From Phycisphaerales bacterium (GTDB taxonomy: Bacteria; Planctomycetota; Phycisphaerae; Phycisphaerales; UBA1924): 64,000 nucleotides of DNA. Shown piece by piece: positions 1 to 8,655 of the stretch (position 1 is the stretch's first letter; every line of letters begins with the position of its first letter). Both the position numbers and the translations under genes were made by a program. The stretch covers positions 1-64,000 of the forward strand of contig JALUWX010000038.1 of the NCBI GenBank assembly GCA_027019265.1, read 5' to 3'. The notes beneath the pieces are model-generated. The model was not told the origin of the DNA. It made no database searches and saw only the letters and a list, made by a program, of their open reading frames with translations.

Positions 1-1601
1 CGTCCTCGGGTTTGGGACTGGGCGCTGAGGAGGAGCATGGCGGGGTCGGGGCGGTTGTTGGTGACGAACGGGGGGGCGCTGAGGATCGCGGGTTCGTCGG
101 GGTGGGTGCGCCCGAGGGACTGGAGCGCGAGGAGGGCGCTCCCGATGGTGGTGGGCGCGAGGTCGAGTTCGGTGCGTTCGTCGAGGACGGCGGTGAGCTC
201 GGACGCGGCGGCGGAGGTGTCGTTGATGGACGCGCGGAGCTGGGCGATGGTGATGCGCCGGCGCGCGTCGATGTTGGGGTCGAGGAAGACGGCGTCGTCG
301 AGGGACTGGATGAGGGTGTTCGGGTCGTTGGTGGTCGGCTTAGAGATCGCACGAGCGAGGAGGTCGCGCTGGGCGCTCAGGAGGGTGACGCGCGGATCGG
401 TGTGGTCGAGGGAGCGGAGGATGGGGTCGAGTCGCGCGAGGGTGTCGTCGATGTCGGAACGGTCGATGCGCGAGGGGACGGCGCAGAGGGCGCGTTGGAG
501 TGAGCCCCGTCGCGCGAGGTCGGTGAGGAGGTGCTGCGCGTCGGTGATGCGCTGGTCGCGCTGGGCGCCTGTGGTGGGGGTGTCGAGTTCGGGGGGCGCG
601 TCGTCGGGGGAGGTGAGCTGGTTGTAGGAGACGACCTGGTAGTCGTCGGCGCCGTCGCCGTGAAGGATGGCGATGGTGCGCATGATGTTGGTGGGGTCGT
701 CGTCGAGGAGCTGGATGGTTTTGATGACGACGGGACGGACTCCGGTGATCGGGTCCGCTGGGTTGATCTCGTCGAGGGTGGTGCGGACGTTGCGGAGACC
801 CCCGGCCCATTCGTCGCCGGTGCGTTCGATGGCGCGGGAGATGAGGAGGACAAGGTCGGGGTCGAGGTCGATCGAGGCGCGGAGCGCGTCGATGGGGTTG
901 GATCGCCCGGCGGCGGGGATGGTCTGGATCCACTGCGCGACGGCGCGTTTGTTGGCGCGGGTGGCGCGGGGGAGGGTGTCGGAATCGTCCTCGATGGGCG
1001 CGAGCTCGACGAGGGAGTCGGCGCGTTGACGGAAGAGGACGACCTGGAAGCGCTGGGTGGGGCTGAGTCGGTCGATGGACTGGAGGAGGCGCTCTTTGAT
1101 GTAGGAGAAGGAGGTCGCGGTGGCGCCGGACGCATCGACGGCGTAGACGATGCGCGCGGCGGCGCTGGTGCGGACGCCGGCGAAGGTGATGGGGGCGGCG
1201 GCGGTGGGCGCGGGGGTCGCGGCGAGTTGTTCGTCCTGGGCGCGGAGCTCGCGCATGGCTTGGGTGCTGAGTGTGGGCTGCTGGAGACGGGGCGCGGGTT
1301 CGTTGGTGAGTTCCTGCGCGGCGCGTTCGAGGGCGCTGGTGTCGGGAGTGCGCGATGGGGCGCGTTCGGGAGTTTTGGTGGGTGCTGGGTCGGGGTCGGG
1401 GTCGCGCGGGGATGGGTTGGTGAGGGTTGTTGGGGTGGAGTCGATCTCGGAGAGGGCAACGGTTCGCGCGGGCTCGGGTTCGAGCGCGGCGATGCGTGAT
1501 CCGACGGCGATGAGGAGCGCGAGGAGCGCGATGTGCACGACGATGGATACACCCGGGGGGAGCGCGGTGCGCCAGATCGTGTTTGCGGATTTGTTGGGCA
1601 C
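1..1601 (-). CDS. VWA-domain membrane-anchored protein (partial, C-terminus outside window)
   Basis: An open minus-strand frame runs from a GTG at 1601 off the left edge, so at least 533 residues are present and the C-terminus is missing. I chose the GTG because it lies 20 bases after the stop of the upstream DoxX-like gene and is followed by a short polar stretch and one hydrophobic segment (about residues 15-35, VHIALLALLIAVG), as in an inner-membrane anchor. A Pro/Thr-rich linker follows. Near residue 150 comes a von Willebrand factor A-like fold, with VYAVDASGAT matching a MIDAS-type D-x-S-G motif (first Asp about residue 156). The TonB-like anchor plus VWA fold resembles planctomycete proteins of unknown role. 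No Shine-Dalgarno is visible. Function is not established; the VWA call is fairly secure and the start moderately so. Confidence 0.75.
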   Translation of the reverse strand, partial: MPNKSANTIWRTALPPGVSIVVHIALLALLIAVGSRIAALEPEPARTVALSEIDSTPTTLTNPSPRDPDPDPAPTKTPERAPSRTPDTSALERAAQELTNEPAPRLQQPTLSTQAMRELRAQDEQLAATPAPTAAAPITFAGVRTSAAARIVYAVDASGATATSFSYIKERLLQSIDRLSPTQRFQVVLFRQRADSLVELAPIEDDSDTLPRATRANKRAVAQWIQTIPAAGRSNPIDALRASIDLDPDLVLLISRAIERTGDEWAGGLRNVRTTLDEINPADPITGVRPVVIKTIQLLDDDPTNIMRTIAILHGDGADDYQVVSYNQLTSPDDAPPELDTPTTGAQRDQRITDAQHLLTDLARRGSLQRALCAVPSRIDRSDIDDTLARLDPILRSLDHTDPRVTLLSAQRDLLARAISKPTTNDPNTLIQSLDDAVFLDPNIDARRRITIAQLRASINDTSAAASELTAVLDERTELDLAPTTIGSALLALQSLGRTHPDEPAILSAPPFVTNNRPDPAMLLLSAQSQTRG

Positions 1602-1621
1602 GACGTCTGGGACGGATCGGG

Positions 1622-2662
1622 TTAGGGGTTGGGATCGGTCTTGGGCGCGGCGTTGGTGTCGGATCCGGGGGATCGATCGAAGGGGTCGCGCGCGGGGGGT
1701 TCGGGGGCTTTCTTCTTGCGAGGGCGGTGGTCGGGCTCGGCGGTTTCGTAGGGGTCGCGCGAGCGCGGGGCGAAGATGAGTCGGTCGAGACTCAGGGGGC
1801 CTGGGCCGAGGATGAGGACGGAGAGCGCCATCGCGCCGACGGCGAGCTGCCAGAGGAGTTTGGCGTAGCTGTCGGGGTTCCAGGGGTCGGATGCGGCCGG
1901 GATGAACCCGAGGTAGGAATCGGTGTGTCCCATCGCGGCGGGTCCCATGGTGGTGGTCCAGATCGCGACACACATGACGAAGACGGCGGAGAACGCGCCG
2001 AGTCGGGTGAGGAGCCCGAGGAGGAGGAGGGTTCCTGCGAGACATTCGGTGATGGCGGCGCACCAGGCGAGGTAGACGGGGGTGCGGCCTTGGCCGACGA
2101 AGGGTGGGAGGAGGGGTTCGAGCTGGCGCGAATCGGGGGTGAGCGCGGGGTCGGCGGCTTTATCGAGGAGGAGCGCGATGGTGTAGACGCGCGGGACGGA
2201 CATCGGGTCGGGGAAGTCGGACGCGACCTTGGGGGCGCTGGTGGTGGACTGGACCCGGGTGATATCCGCGCGGGTTCGCGGGTCGAGGACGATGTCGTTG
2301 GTGTCGTCTTCGGGGTCGGCGCTGGGGGTGTCCGTGGATTCCGGGTCGGGTGTAGTCTCGGTCGGGGAGTCGGGGTCGGGTGTCCCGTTTTCGGTGGTGG
2401 GTGTGGGGGTCTCGGGGAGCTCTCTGGGGGGCTCGTCGGGGAGGATCTCGGACTGGGGTTCCGGGGTGGGTTCGGGTTGGTCCGAGATGGGTGGTGCGGG
2501 GACGAGGGTGACGCTCATGTTGGCGAGACGTGCGGCTGCGCCTCCGGTGACGGTGGTGTCTCCCACGAGTTTGCCGATCCCGGCCCAGAGGAGGGTGAGG
2601 GCGAGGACGAGGCGCAGGATGAACGTGGGGAGTGTGAGAGCGAGTTGGTCGCGCCAGCGCAT
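1622..2662 (-). CDS. DoxX-like integral membrane protein
   Basis: This 346-residue protein starts MRWRDQLALTLPTFILRLVL, a first membrane helix with the LRLVLALTLLWAGIGKL pattern typical of the DoxX family. A long Pro/Thr/Asp-rich segment of about 100 residues (about 50-150) interrupts the family fold. Three more hydrophobic helices follow (about 180-290, including ITECLAGTLLLLGLLTRLGA), then a charged Pro-rich tail. DoxX-family proteins are small four-helix membrane proteins, some linked to quinone or thiosulfate chemistry, but no substrate can be inferred here. The low-complexity insertion makes it over twice the usual length of about 150 residues. It is upstream of, and probably co-transcribed with, the VWA-domain gene (20-base gap). 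Confidence 0.75.
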   Translation of the reverse strand: MRWRDQLALTLPTFILRLVLALTLLWAGIGKLVGDTTVTGGAAARLANMSVTLVPAPPISDQPEPTPEPQSEILPDEPPRELPETPTPTTENGTPDPDSPTETTPDPESTDTPSADPEDDTNDIVLDPRTRADITRVQSTTSAPKVASDFPDPMSVPRVYTIALLLDKAADPALTPDSRQLEPLLPPFVGQGRTPVYLAWCAAITECLAGTLLLLGLLTRLGAFSAVFVMCVAIWTTTMGPAAMGHTDSYLGFIPAASDPWNPDSYAKLLWQLAVGAMALSVLILGPGPLSLDRLIFAPRSRDPYETAEPDHRPRKKKAPEPPARDPFDRSPGSDTNAAPKTDPNP

Positions 2663-2699
2663 GGGTCGGGTCTCCGCTCAGTCGGGGTGGTGTACCATG

Positions 2700-2705
2700 A
2701 CTATA
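2700..2705 (-). promoter_or_regulatory. Possible -10 element for the DoxX-VWA pair
   Basis: The minus strand reads TATAGT about 38 bases upstream of the DoxX-like start codon. This is a good -10 hexamer in an AT-richer island. No convincing -35 was seen at 16-18 bases, so this is a weak call. Confidence 0.3.
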
Positions 2706-2805
2706 CAACGATCCATCGGCGACCTTGGTGCGAATGGTTGTGCGATTGCGCGTCAAAGTGGGACGGATGCGCGGTTTGCAGGGTTTCCGAGGGGTCTGGA
2801 TGGCT

Positions 2806-2887
2806 GCGGGCGTGGCGGAACTGGTAGACGCGCCGGATTTAGGTTCCGGTGGGGTGACCCGTGCAGGTTCGAGTCCTGTCGCCCGCA
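2806..2887 (+). tRNA. tRNA-Leu (anticodon UAG)
   Basis: The sequence folds as a class II tRNA. The acceptor stem is gcgggcg (2806-2812) with cgcccgc (2880-2886), and the discriminator base is A at 2887. The anticodon stem ccgga/tccgg encloses a seven-base loop tttaggt, giving anticodon TAG and reading CUA/CUN leucine codons. A long variable arm (ggggtgacccgt) follows, then the T arm with ggttcgagtcc. The 3' CCA is not encoded. A hairpin with a U-rich tail lies 11 bases downstream. Confidence 0.95.
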
Positions 2888-2893
2888 TTGATG

Positions 2894-2932
2894 AAAACGC
2901 CGGGTGCTCTTCGGAGCGCCCGGTGTTGTTGT
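2894..2932. terminator. Bidirectional terminator between tRNA-Leu and the dockerin protein gene
   Basis: A 12-pair stem (2898-2909 with 2914-2925, two G-T wobbles) closes on a TTCG tetraloop. On the plus strand it is followed by ttgttgttg, serving the tRNA. On the minus strand it is followed by TTTTC, serving the gene ending at 2953. Confidence 0.75.
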
Positions 2933-2952
2933 TGGGGAATGGGGGGGTTGGA

Positions 2953-5622
2953 TTACGAGCCGCAGCCGTTGGTGAAGAGCTGGAGGAACGCGGTGATATC
3001 GAAGAAGTCGTATTCTCCGTTGTGGTCGATATCGGCGATCGGGTCTTGGGTGCTCAGGAGTGAGAGGAAGAGGGAGAGGTCGAAGAAGTCGTTTTCGCCG
3101 GAGAAGTCGAGGTCGGCTTCGCAGGTGTGCCCGACCTTGATGGCGTCTTCGAGGTGATCGATCCTGAGGATGTAGCCCGGGGTGGTGGGCTGGGGGACCT
3201 CGATGGCGGTGAATGCGCCGGAGCGGTTGTTCGCGGAGACGACGGTGGCGGACCAGAACCCGTCGGGGTTGAAGCTGTTCTCGAAGACGACCGAGAGGGT
3301 GCCGTCCATCTGGAGTTCGGAGTTGAGGACGCGGATCCCGGCGGCGGTGTTCTCGTCGGTGATGGCGCAGCGGATGGTGGAGGTTTCGGTGAGGTCGAGC
3401 CCTGAGGTGAAGGTGGGGGGGTTTGTGTGGGGGGTGGGCTCGATGGTCCCGTGGTTGAGGATGTGGGTCTCGACGGTCCCGTGCCCGGCGAGGGTGTGGA
3501 GTGCGGTGTTGGTGAGGGTGGGTTGGGTTTCGTCGTCGTTGAGGACTTCGCTCCCGGTGATGTCGATCGATCCGGTGCCTTGGAGTTCGGTGTTGGTGTC
3601 GAGGATGAGTTTGGTCGGGAACTGGTTCGTGGATTCTTCGAGGGTGATGGTGTTGTTGTTCACGACGGTGCCGCGGATCCCGAAGTTGCCTGTGGCGATG
3701 AGGGTGATGGGGATATCGAGGGTGATGTCCTGGAAGGTGACGGTTTGCTGGATCTCCATGTATCCGGTTCCGAGGGCTTCGATCGCGCCTCCGATGAAGG
3801 TGGTTCCCCAGCAGTACATGTAGGAGTCGTTGACGAGGATTCTTGCTTGGGGGGTCTGGGTGAGGGTTCCGGTTGCGTGGAACTCGAGGGTGGCGCCGTT
3901 GGTGGCGCTGATGAGGTTGTTGTTCTGGAAGGTGGAGCCGTTGGGGATGCCGCCGATCCGGGTCACTTCTCCGGGCTGGTCCCCGGCGATGAGGCCTTCG
4001 TTGATGAAGTCGTGCACGAGGATCTGCACGCCTCCGCGGATGGTGTGGTCGGGTCCCTGGGTGACGACAGCGCCCGGGGTGGTGTCGATGGAGCCCTGCT
4101 GTGTGGACTGGATGGTGCCGGTTCCGTTCAGATGGGTTCCGGGGATGAGCTGGATCTCGGCGAAGCGGTCGTCTTTGGTTGGGTTGAGGGTGATGGTGTT
4201 GTTGTTGATGATGGTGCCGCCGAGGGTGAGCTCGGGATTGGAGGTGAAGGGTCGGTCGGGGACCATGATGGGCGGCGTGATGGTGGTGTTGATGAGGCGC
4301 GCGTCTCCGGCGTCTTTGACGAGGATGGATGCGTTGGGTCCCGCGTTGATGATCCCGCCGCTGATGGTTCCCTCGAGCTCGAGTAGGCCGTCCTGGATAT
4401 CGACGATCCCGGTGCTCGATTGATTGACGGTGGATTGGCGGATCCAGAGAGTCGCGCCGTTCGTGATGCTGATGTTCGCGTTGTTCTCGATCCCGGCACC
4501 GTCGAAGCGCATGATCCTCGTGTCCGGGACATCGGAGTCCGCGATGATGTTCCCGTTGTTGACGATCGATCCGGAGATGGTGCCCGGTCCACGGATGGTG
4601 TGGTCGGGTCCGTTGGTGAGTGTGAACGTGTTCCGGGTGTTGATGGATCCCGTTCCGGAGGAGCTGTTGTCGGAGAACTCGATTTGTCCGGTTCCGTCGA
4701 GGAGGATATCGCTTTCGGCCCACACGGGGGCGCCGAAGGGGGTGGCGACGGGGAGGGCGATCTCGGCGTTGTTCGTGATCGTGTCGTAGAGGTTGAGACG
4801 CGCCCCGCCTTCGACGATGATTCGGGCGTTGTTGATCACGCTGTGGAGGTCGGCGGACTCGTGGACGAGGATGTCTCCTCCCGCTTCGCTTGAGAGGAGT
4901 GAGCCGGCGTGGATGGTTGCTTTCTCGATGTGGATGATCCCGTCGTTGGACAGCAGGATGCCTTGCTCGCCCTGGTGGATGACCATGTTGTCTCGGTCGA
5001 GTCTCAGGTTGCTGGCGAAGTTTGCTTGGATCGTTCCGTTGTTGAACAGCTCGTCCGTGAGGATGTTGAGTGTTTCGAAGATGCCGTCGGCGACGATGGT
5101 TCCGTTGTTGATGAGGGTGTCGGCGATGAGTTGTCCGCTCCCCGAGATGGTGTGGGGGGCTTCGTGGGTCAGGGTGGTGCCCGGAGCGAACTCGATGGTG
5201 GTGGTCGGTGGGACGGTGAAGACGGGGGTGATGATGTCGATCATCCCGGACCCGGCGATGGTCGCGGAGCTTTCCCAGCGGAGCAGGGTTTCGTTGCCGC
5301 TGGTGGACTCGAGTCGGTAGATCCCGTCGTTGGTCATGTCTCCGAAGAGTTGGTGTGTGAAGGTGGGGAGGAGGTGGACCGTTGCGCTTGGGTTGGTGTT
5401 GATGAGCTGGGCGCTGCTGATGTTGCTCGCGATCTGGATGGTGTAGATTCCCGTGTCGGGGATGATCGCGGTGTCCGAGGGGTTGATCGGCGCGCCCGTG
5501 GGGCTCCAGTTCGTCGGGACGTTCCAGAACCCGTCGGTGATCGGGAGCCAGGTGTGGGTCTGGGCGAAGCATGATCCGGCGCACAGTGTGAGTGCGCCGA
5601 GCGCGGCGAATTTCGGGGGCAT
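2953..5622 (-). CDS. Secreted beta-repeat protein with C-terminal GC-type dockerin (A)
   Basis: The protein has 889 residues. A signal peptide (MPPKFAALGALTLCAGSCFA, cleavage before QT) is followed by the module W-x-x-x-TDGFW-x-x-PTNWSP and then about 700 residues of Gly/Asn/Thr/Ile-rich repeats with recurrent NNGTI-like turns, as in autotransporter-like beta-helix passengers. The last 52 residues form two 12-residue calcium-loop dockerin repeats, DLDFSGENDFFD and DIDHNGEYDFFD, each followed by a helix, bracketed by a Cys before the first loop and the terminal GCGS. GC-type dockerins are thought to attach exported proteins to partners at the cell surface; no cohesin is visible in this window. 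It is paralogous to the next gene, sharing the N-terminal TDGFW/NWSP module. The ligand is unknown. Confidence 0.85.
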   Translation of the reverse strand: MPPKFAALGALTLCAGSCFAQTHTWLPITDGFWNVPTNWSPTGAPINPSDTAIIPDTGIYTIQIASNISSAQLINTNPSATVHLLPTFTHQLFGDMTNDGIYRLESTSGNETLLRWESSATIAGSGMIDIITPVFTVPPTTTIEFAPGTTLTHEAPHTISGSGQLIADTLINNGTIVADGIFETLNILTDELFNNGTIQANFASNLRLDRDNMVIHQGEQGILLSNDGIIHIEKATIHAGSLLSSEAGGDILVHESADLHSVINNARIIVEGGARLNLYDTITNNAEIALPVATPFGAPVWAESDILLDGTGQIEFSDNSSSGTGSINTRNTFTLTNGPDHTIRGPGTISGSIVNNGNIIADSDVPDTRIMRFDGAGIENNANISITNGATLWIRQSTVNQSSTGIVDIQDGLLELEGTISGGIINAGPNASILVKDAGDARLINTTITPPIMVPDRPFTSNPELTLGGTIINNNTITLNPTKDDRFAEIQLIPGTHLNGTGTIQSTQQGSIDTTPGAVVTQGPDHTIRGGVQILVHDFINEGLIAGDQPGEVTRIGGIPNGSTFQNNNLISATNGATLEFHATGTLTQTPQARILVNDSYMYCWGTTFIGGAIEALGTGYMEIQQTVTFQDITLDIPITLIATGNFGIRGTVVNNNTITLEESTNQFPTKLILDTNTELQGTGSIDITGSEVLNDDETQPTLTNTALHTLAGHGTVETHILNHGTIEPTPHTNPPTFTSGLDLTETSTIRCAITDENTAAGIRVLNSELQMDGTLSVVFENSFNPDGFWSATVVSANNRSGAFTAIEVPQPTTPGYILRIDHLEDAIKVGHTCEADLDFSGENDFFDLSLFLSLLSTQDPIADIDHNGEYDFFDITAFLQLFTNGCGS

Positions 5623-5759
5623 TGGGGGTCTCCTCCGGAGCGGGGACGGATCATTCTCTCTCTGGGACGATCATACAAGCGGAGGGTCTCGTTCCTGACT
5701 GGATAATGAGAATCTCTCGGGTTCTTGGTGTGTATTGAGCGTGGGTCCCGGAATGAAAG

Positions 5760-5784
5760 ACCCGGCGCATGGGATGCGCCGGGT
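5760..5784 (-). terminator. Terminator of dockerin protein B gene
   Basis: A perfect 11-pair stem (acccggcgcat / atgcgccgggt) with a three-base loop lies 33 bases past the stop codon of the gene ending at 5818. On the minus strand it is followed by CTTTCATTCC, a weak U-tract. Confidence 0.65.
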
Positions 5785-5817
5785 GGGTTCTCGGTCATTG
5801 GGATATGGGGTGTTGGT

Positions 5818-8451
5818 TTATTCGCCGCACCCGTTGGTGAAGAGCTGGAGGAAGGCGGAGATGTCGAAGAAGTCGTATTCGCCGTCCCCGGTGATGTCGG
5901 CGGCGGGTCGGCCGTCGTTGAAGAGCATGAGGAAGGTGGAGATATCGAAGAAGTCGAGGTCTCCGGAGAGGTCGTAGTCTGCGTCGCAGACGTACCCGAT
6001 CCGGATCTCGTCGTCGAAGTATCCGACCCGGAAGGTGAAGAAGGGGTTGGGGGAGTCGGGGGCGTTGACGGTGTCGAACTCGCCGGTGATGCCGTCGGGC
6101 GCAGAGACGATCTGCGCGGTCCAGATGTTTGCGGGGTCGAAGCCGTTGATGAAGGAAACGTCGAGGGTTCCTCCGGCGTTGAACATCCCGATGGGGAGAT
6201 TGATCAGATCTGCGTTGTTGTTCGCGGCGACTTCGCACGCGTATACGCCTGAGGCGCCCATGGTGATGTCATTGAACGCGTTGAGGGTTCCGACGGAGAG
6301 TCCCGGCGCGACGGTTCCGTTGTTGACGAGTTCGATCTGGAGGTTGCCGATCCCCGAGAGGGTTTGGTCGGGTCCGAGGGTGACGACTTCGGTATCGGTC
6401 ACGCCGGTGATCTGGGCGCGGGTCGTGAATCCGGAGAGTCGGATTTCTCCGGGTCCATCGATCGTCATGGAGTTCTGGAGTTCGATCAAGGTGACGGCGG
6501 CGCCGTTGGTCGGGTTGACGTCGATCAGGGCGTTGTTGGTGTGGGTGCTCCCGAGTCGGAGGATCTGGGCGGCGTTGATGTTGAGGGCGGCGTTGTTGGT
6601 GACGGAGGTGAGCGAGGAGGATGAGATGGTGATGAACGAGCCGCTCCCGGTGGATTCGAGCGAGCCTCCGGTGATGGCGGTTGCGCTGAGCTCGACGGTC
6701 GCGTTGTCGGCTGCGACCTTCGCGCCCGGCGCTTGGGTCATGGAGGAGTTGGATCCGAGTTCGAGCGTTGCGCCGTTGGTGGCTTGGATGGTGTTGCTGT
6801 TCTGCATCCCGTTCGAGAGGACCCGGAGTTCTTGGCCGGGGACGTCCGCGATGATGTGACCGTCGTTGACCATGGGGGTGGTGATCTGCCCGAATCCTCG
6901 GATGATGTGGTTTGCGCCGTTGGTGACGGTGAAGCTGTCCGAGTCTGCGGAGGAGACTTGGGATCGCGTGGTGAACCCGTTGAGTACGACGGAGCCGTTG
7001 CCGTTGAGTGCGCCGTCATCCGTGAACTGGATGATCGTGTTTGCGGCGCCGTTCGTGGGGTTGACCGTGATCGTGCTGTTGTTGGTGATGGAGTTGCCGA
7101 TGTCCATGCGCTGGCCGGCGTTGACGCTGACGTTTGCGTTGTTGGTGACGGCGTTGAAGGTGGAGGTGTCGGCGACGATGTGGAGGCCCTTGGCGGACTC
7201 CAGTGTACCGGCGATGGTGGTGGCGTTGGTGTGACGGATCTGGCCGTCGATCGCGTCGAGGGTGCCGCCGCCGGATTGATCGAGTGTGAACCCGTTGAGT
7301 TCGAGTATGCCCCCATCGGCGGACATGGTCCCGTTGTTGGTCTTGTCGTTGCCGACGAGGAGGAGGGTTTGGCCCGGGTTGTTGGCGGTGGTGGTGCCGT
7401 CGTTGATGAGCGTGCCGAAGATGCGTCCGAACCCTTCGATCGTGTGGTTCGTGTCGTTGGTCAGGGTTCCTCCGCCGGCGGTGGTGATCTGGGCTCGTGT
7501 CGTGAACCCGTTGAGGGTGACCTTGCCCGGGCCGGTGAGGAGGACGTTGTTGTCGGCGTCGAGCGTGGTGGCCGCGGCGCCGTTGGTGGGGTTGACGGTG
7601 ATGGTCCCGTTGTTGGTGATGGTGTCCGCGAGATTGAGCGTGCGTGACACGGAGATCTCGACGTTCCCGTTGATGGTGACGTCATCGAAGGTCGCGAACC
7701 CGTCGGAGACGACGGCGCCGCCGTTGATGCCTTCGACGGTGCCCCCGATGATGGTGGGCTGGTTCATGGTGACTTCGGCGTTGTCGGCGCGGACGACACC
7801 CGAGGGGCTCTGGGTGATGACGAGGTCGATGAAGTTGAGGGAGAGGATCCCGTTGTTGGTTGCGCCGATGAGGTTGTTGTTGGTGACGTTCCCGAATCGG
7901 AAGTCGAGGGTGTTGAAGGGGTTGTCCGCGAGGATGGCCCCGTCGTTGACGAAGTCGCCGAAGATCTGACCGAACCCGTGGATGGTGTGGTTTGCGCCGT
8001 GGGTGATGGTCGCGCCGGTGTCGGCGACAAGGCGAGCGCGCGTGGTGAATCCGTTGAGCTCGATGGTGCCCGATCCGGAGATGATGGCGTTGTTGTCCCA
8101 GATGAGGGTGGTCTGGGCGGCGCCGTTGTTGGGGTTGACCAGGTAGACGCCTTCGTTGTCGAGGTTCCCGAAGAGTGTGTGAACGCGCGACGCGTTGAGT
8201 GCGATGGTGGCGCTCGGGTTGCTGTTGGTGATGTCGTCGGTGGAGAAGTTGCCGGAGATGGAGATGGTGTAGGACCCGTTGTTGGGGATGAAGGCGTCGC
8301 TCGTGCTGGTGATGGGCGCGATGACGGGGGACCAGTTTGTGGGGATGGACCAGAAGCCGTCGGTGGTGATGTTCCAGGTGGATGTCTGGGCGAGCCCGGC
8401 GCTGGTGAACAACGCGAGCGCGGCGACGGCGGTGGTGGTGTGCTTGGTCAT
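5818..8451 (-). CDS. Secreted tandem-repeat beta protein with C-terminal GC-type dockerin (B)
   Basis: The chosen start is the ATG at 8451 (MTKHTTTAVAALALF, signal peptide cleaved after GLAQ). It has GAGAGGGA just upstream and gives 877 residues; an in-frame upstream extension lacks signal-peptide character. After the N-terminal TDGFW-x-x-PTNWSP module shared with protein A come four long repeats of roughly 185 residues. Each contains VNPxNGAA, then GFTTRAx, a GANHTI-like turn, GFGxI and VNDG. The C-terminus is the two-loop dockerin (DYDLSGDLDFFD, DITGDGEYDFFD) ending TNGCGE. A large extracellular solenoid anchored through the dockerin is inferred. Its start lies 205 bases from the stop of protein C, and a terminator separates it from protein A, so each dockerin gene seems to be its own transcription unit. 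Confidence 0.85.
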   Translation of the reverse strand: MTKHTTTAVAALALFTSAGLAQTSTWNITTDGFWSIPTNWSPVIAPITSTSDAFIPNNGSYTISISGNFSTDDITNSNPSATIALNASRVHTLFGNLDNEGVYLVNPNNGAAQTTLIWDNNAIISGSGTIELNGFTTRARLVADTGATITHGANHTIHGFGQIFGDFVNDGAILADNPFNTLDFRFGNVTNNNLIGATNNGILSLNFIDLVITQSPSGVVRADNAEVTMNQPTIIGGTVEGINGGAVVSDGFATFDDVTINGNVEISVSRTLNLADTITNNGTITVNPTNGAAATTLDADNNVLLTGPGKVTLNGFTTRAQITTAGGGTLTNDTNHTIEGFGRIFGTLINDGTTTANNPGQTLLLVGNDKTNNGTMSADGGILELNGFTLDQSGGGTLDAIDGQIRHTNATTIAGTLESAKGLHIVADTSTFNAVTNNANVSVNAGQRMDIGNSITNNSTITVNPTNGAANTIIQFTDDGALNGNGSVVLNGFTTRSQVSSADSDSFTVTNGANHIIRGFGQITTPMVNDGHIIADVPGQELRVLSNGMQNSNTIQATNGATLELGSNSSMTQAPGAKVAADNATVELSATAITGGSLESTGSGSFITISSSSLTSVTNNAALNINAAQILRLGSTHTNNALIDVNPTNGAAVTLIELQNSMTIDGPGEIRLSGFTTRAQITGVTDTEVVTLGPDQTLSGIGNLQIELVNNGTVAPGLSVGTLNAFNDITMGASGVYACEVAANNNADLINLPIGMFNAGGTLDVSFINGFDPANIWTAQIVSAPDGITGEFDTVNAPDSPNPFFTFRVGYFDDEIRIGYVCDADYDLSGDLDFFDISTFLMLFNDGRPAADITGDGEYDFFDISAFLQLFTNGCGE

Positions 8452-8600
8452 GGTGTTCCCTCTCAGTGTTCGGTTCGGAATGCGTTCCGCTATGGTACAG
8501 GGAGAACGCCCTAGGACCAAGCGAGAGTGCCCGTGCATTGGGGGTTTTGCTGGGTGTGGGTCTGGGGGAGGTGTGGGATATCGGACGTCGGGTGGGTACG

Positions 8601-8628
8601 AAAGAGCCCCTCGCGGGACGAGGGGCTC
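8601..8628 (-). terminator. Terminator of dockerin protein C gene
   Basis: A perfect 10-pair stem (gagcccctcg / cgaggggctc, loop cggga) lies 27 bases past the stop at 8656. It is followed on the minus strand by TTTCG. Confidence 0.7.
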
Positions 8629-8655
8629 GAGGGGGGATGGAAATCGGGTGCGGGT

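Noticed and set aside
531-2827. Long plus-strand open frames of 322 and 414 codons over the VWA and DoxX genes
   Set aside because: They translate to Gly/Val/Glu/Asp-rich text with no signal, motif or domain. The minus strand gives membrane helices and a VWA MIDAS motif in the same place.
2753-5584. 943-codon minus-strand frame overlapping dockerin protein A
   Set aside because: Arg/His/Pro-only composition typical of an out-of-frame shadow in GC-rich DNA, and it would also cross the tRNA gene. The overlapping 889-residue frame has a signal peptide and a dockerin.
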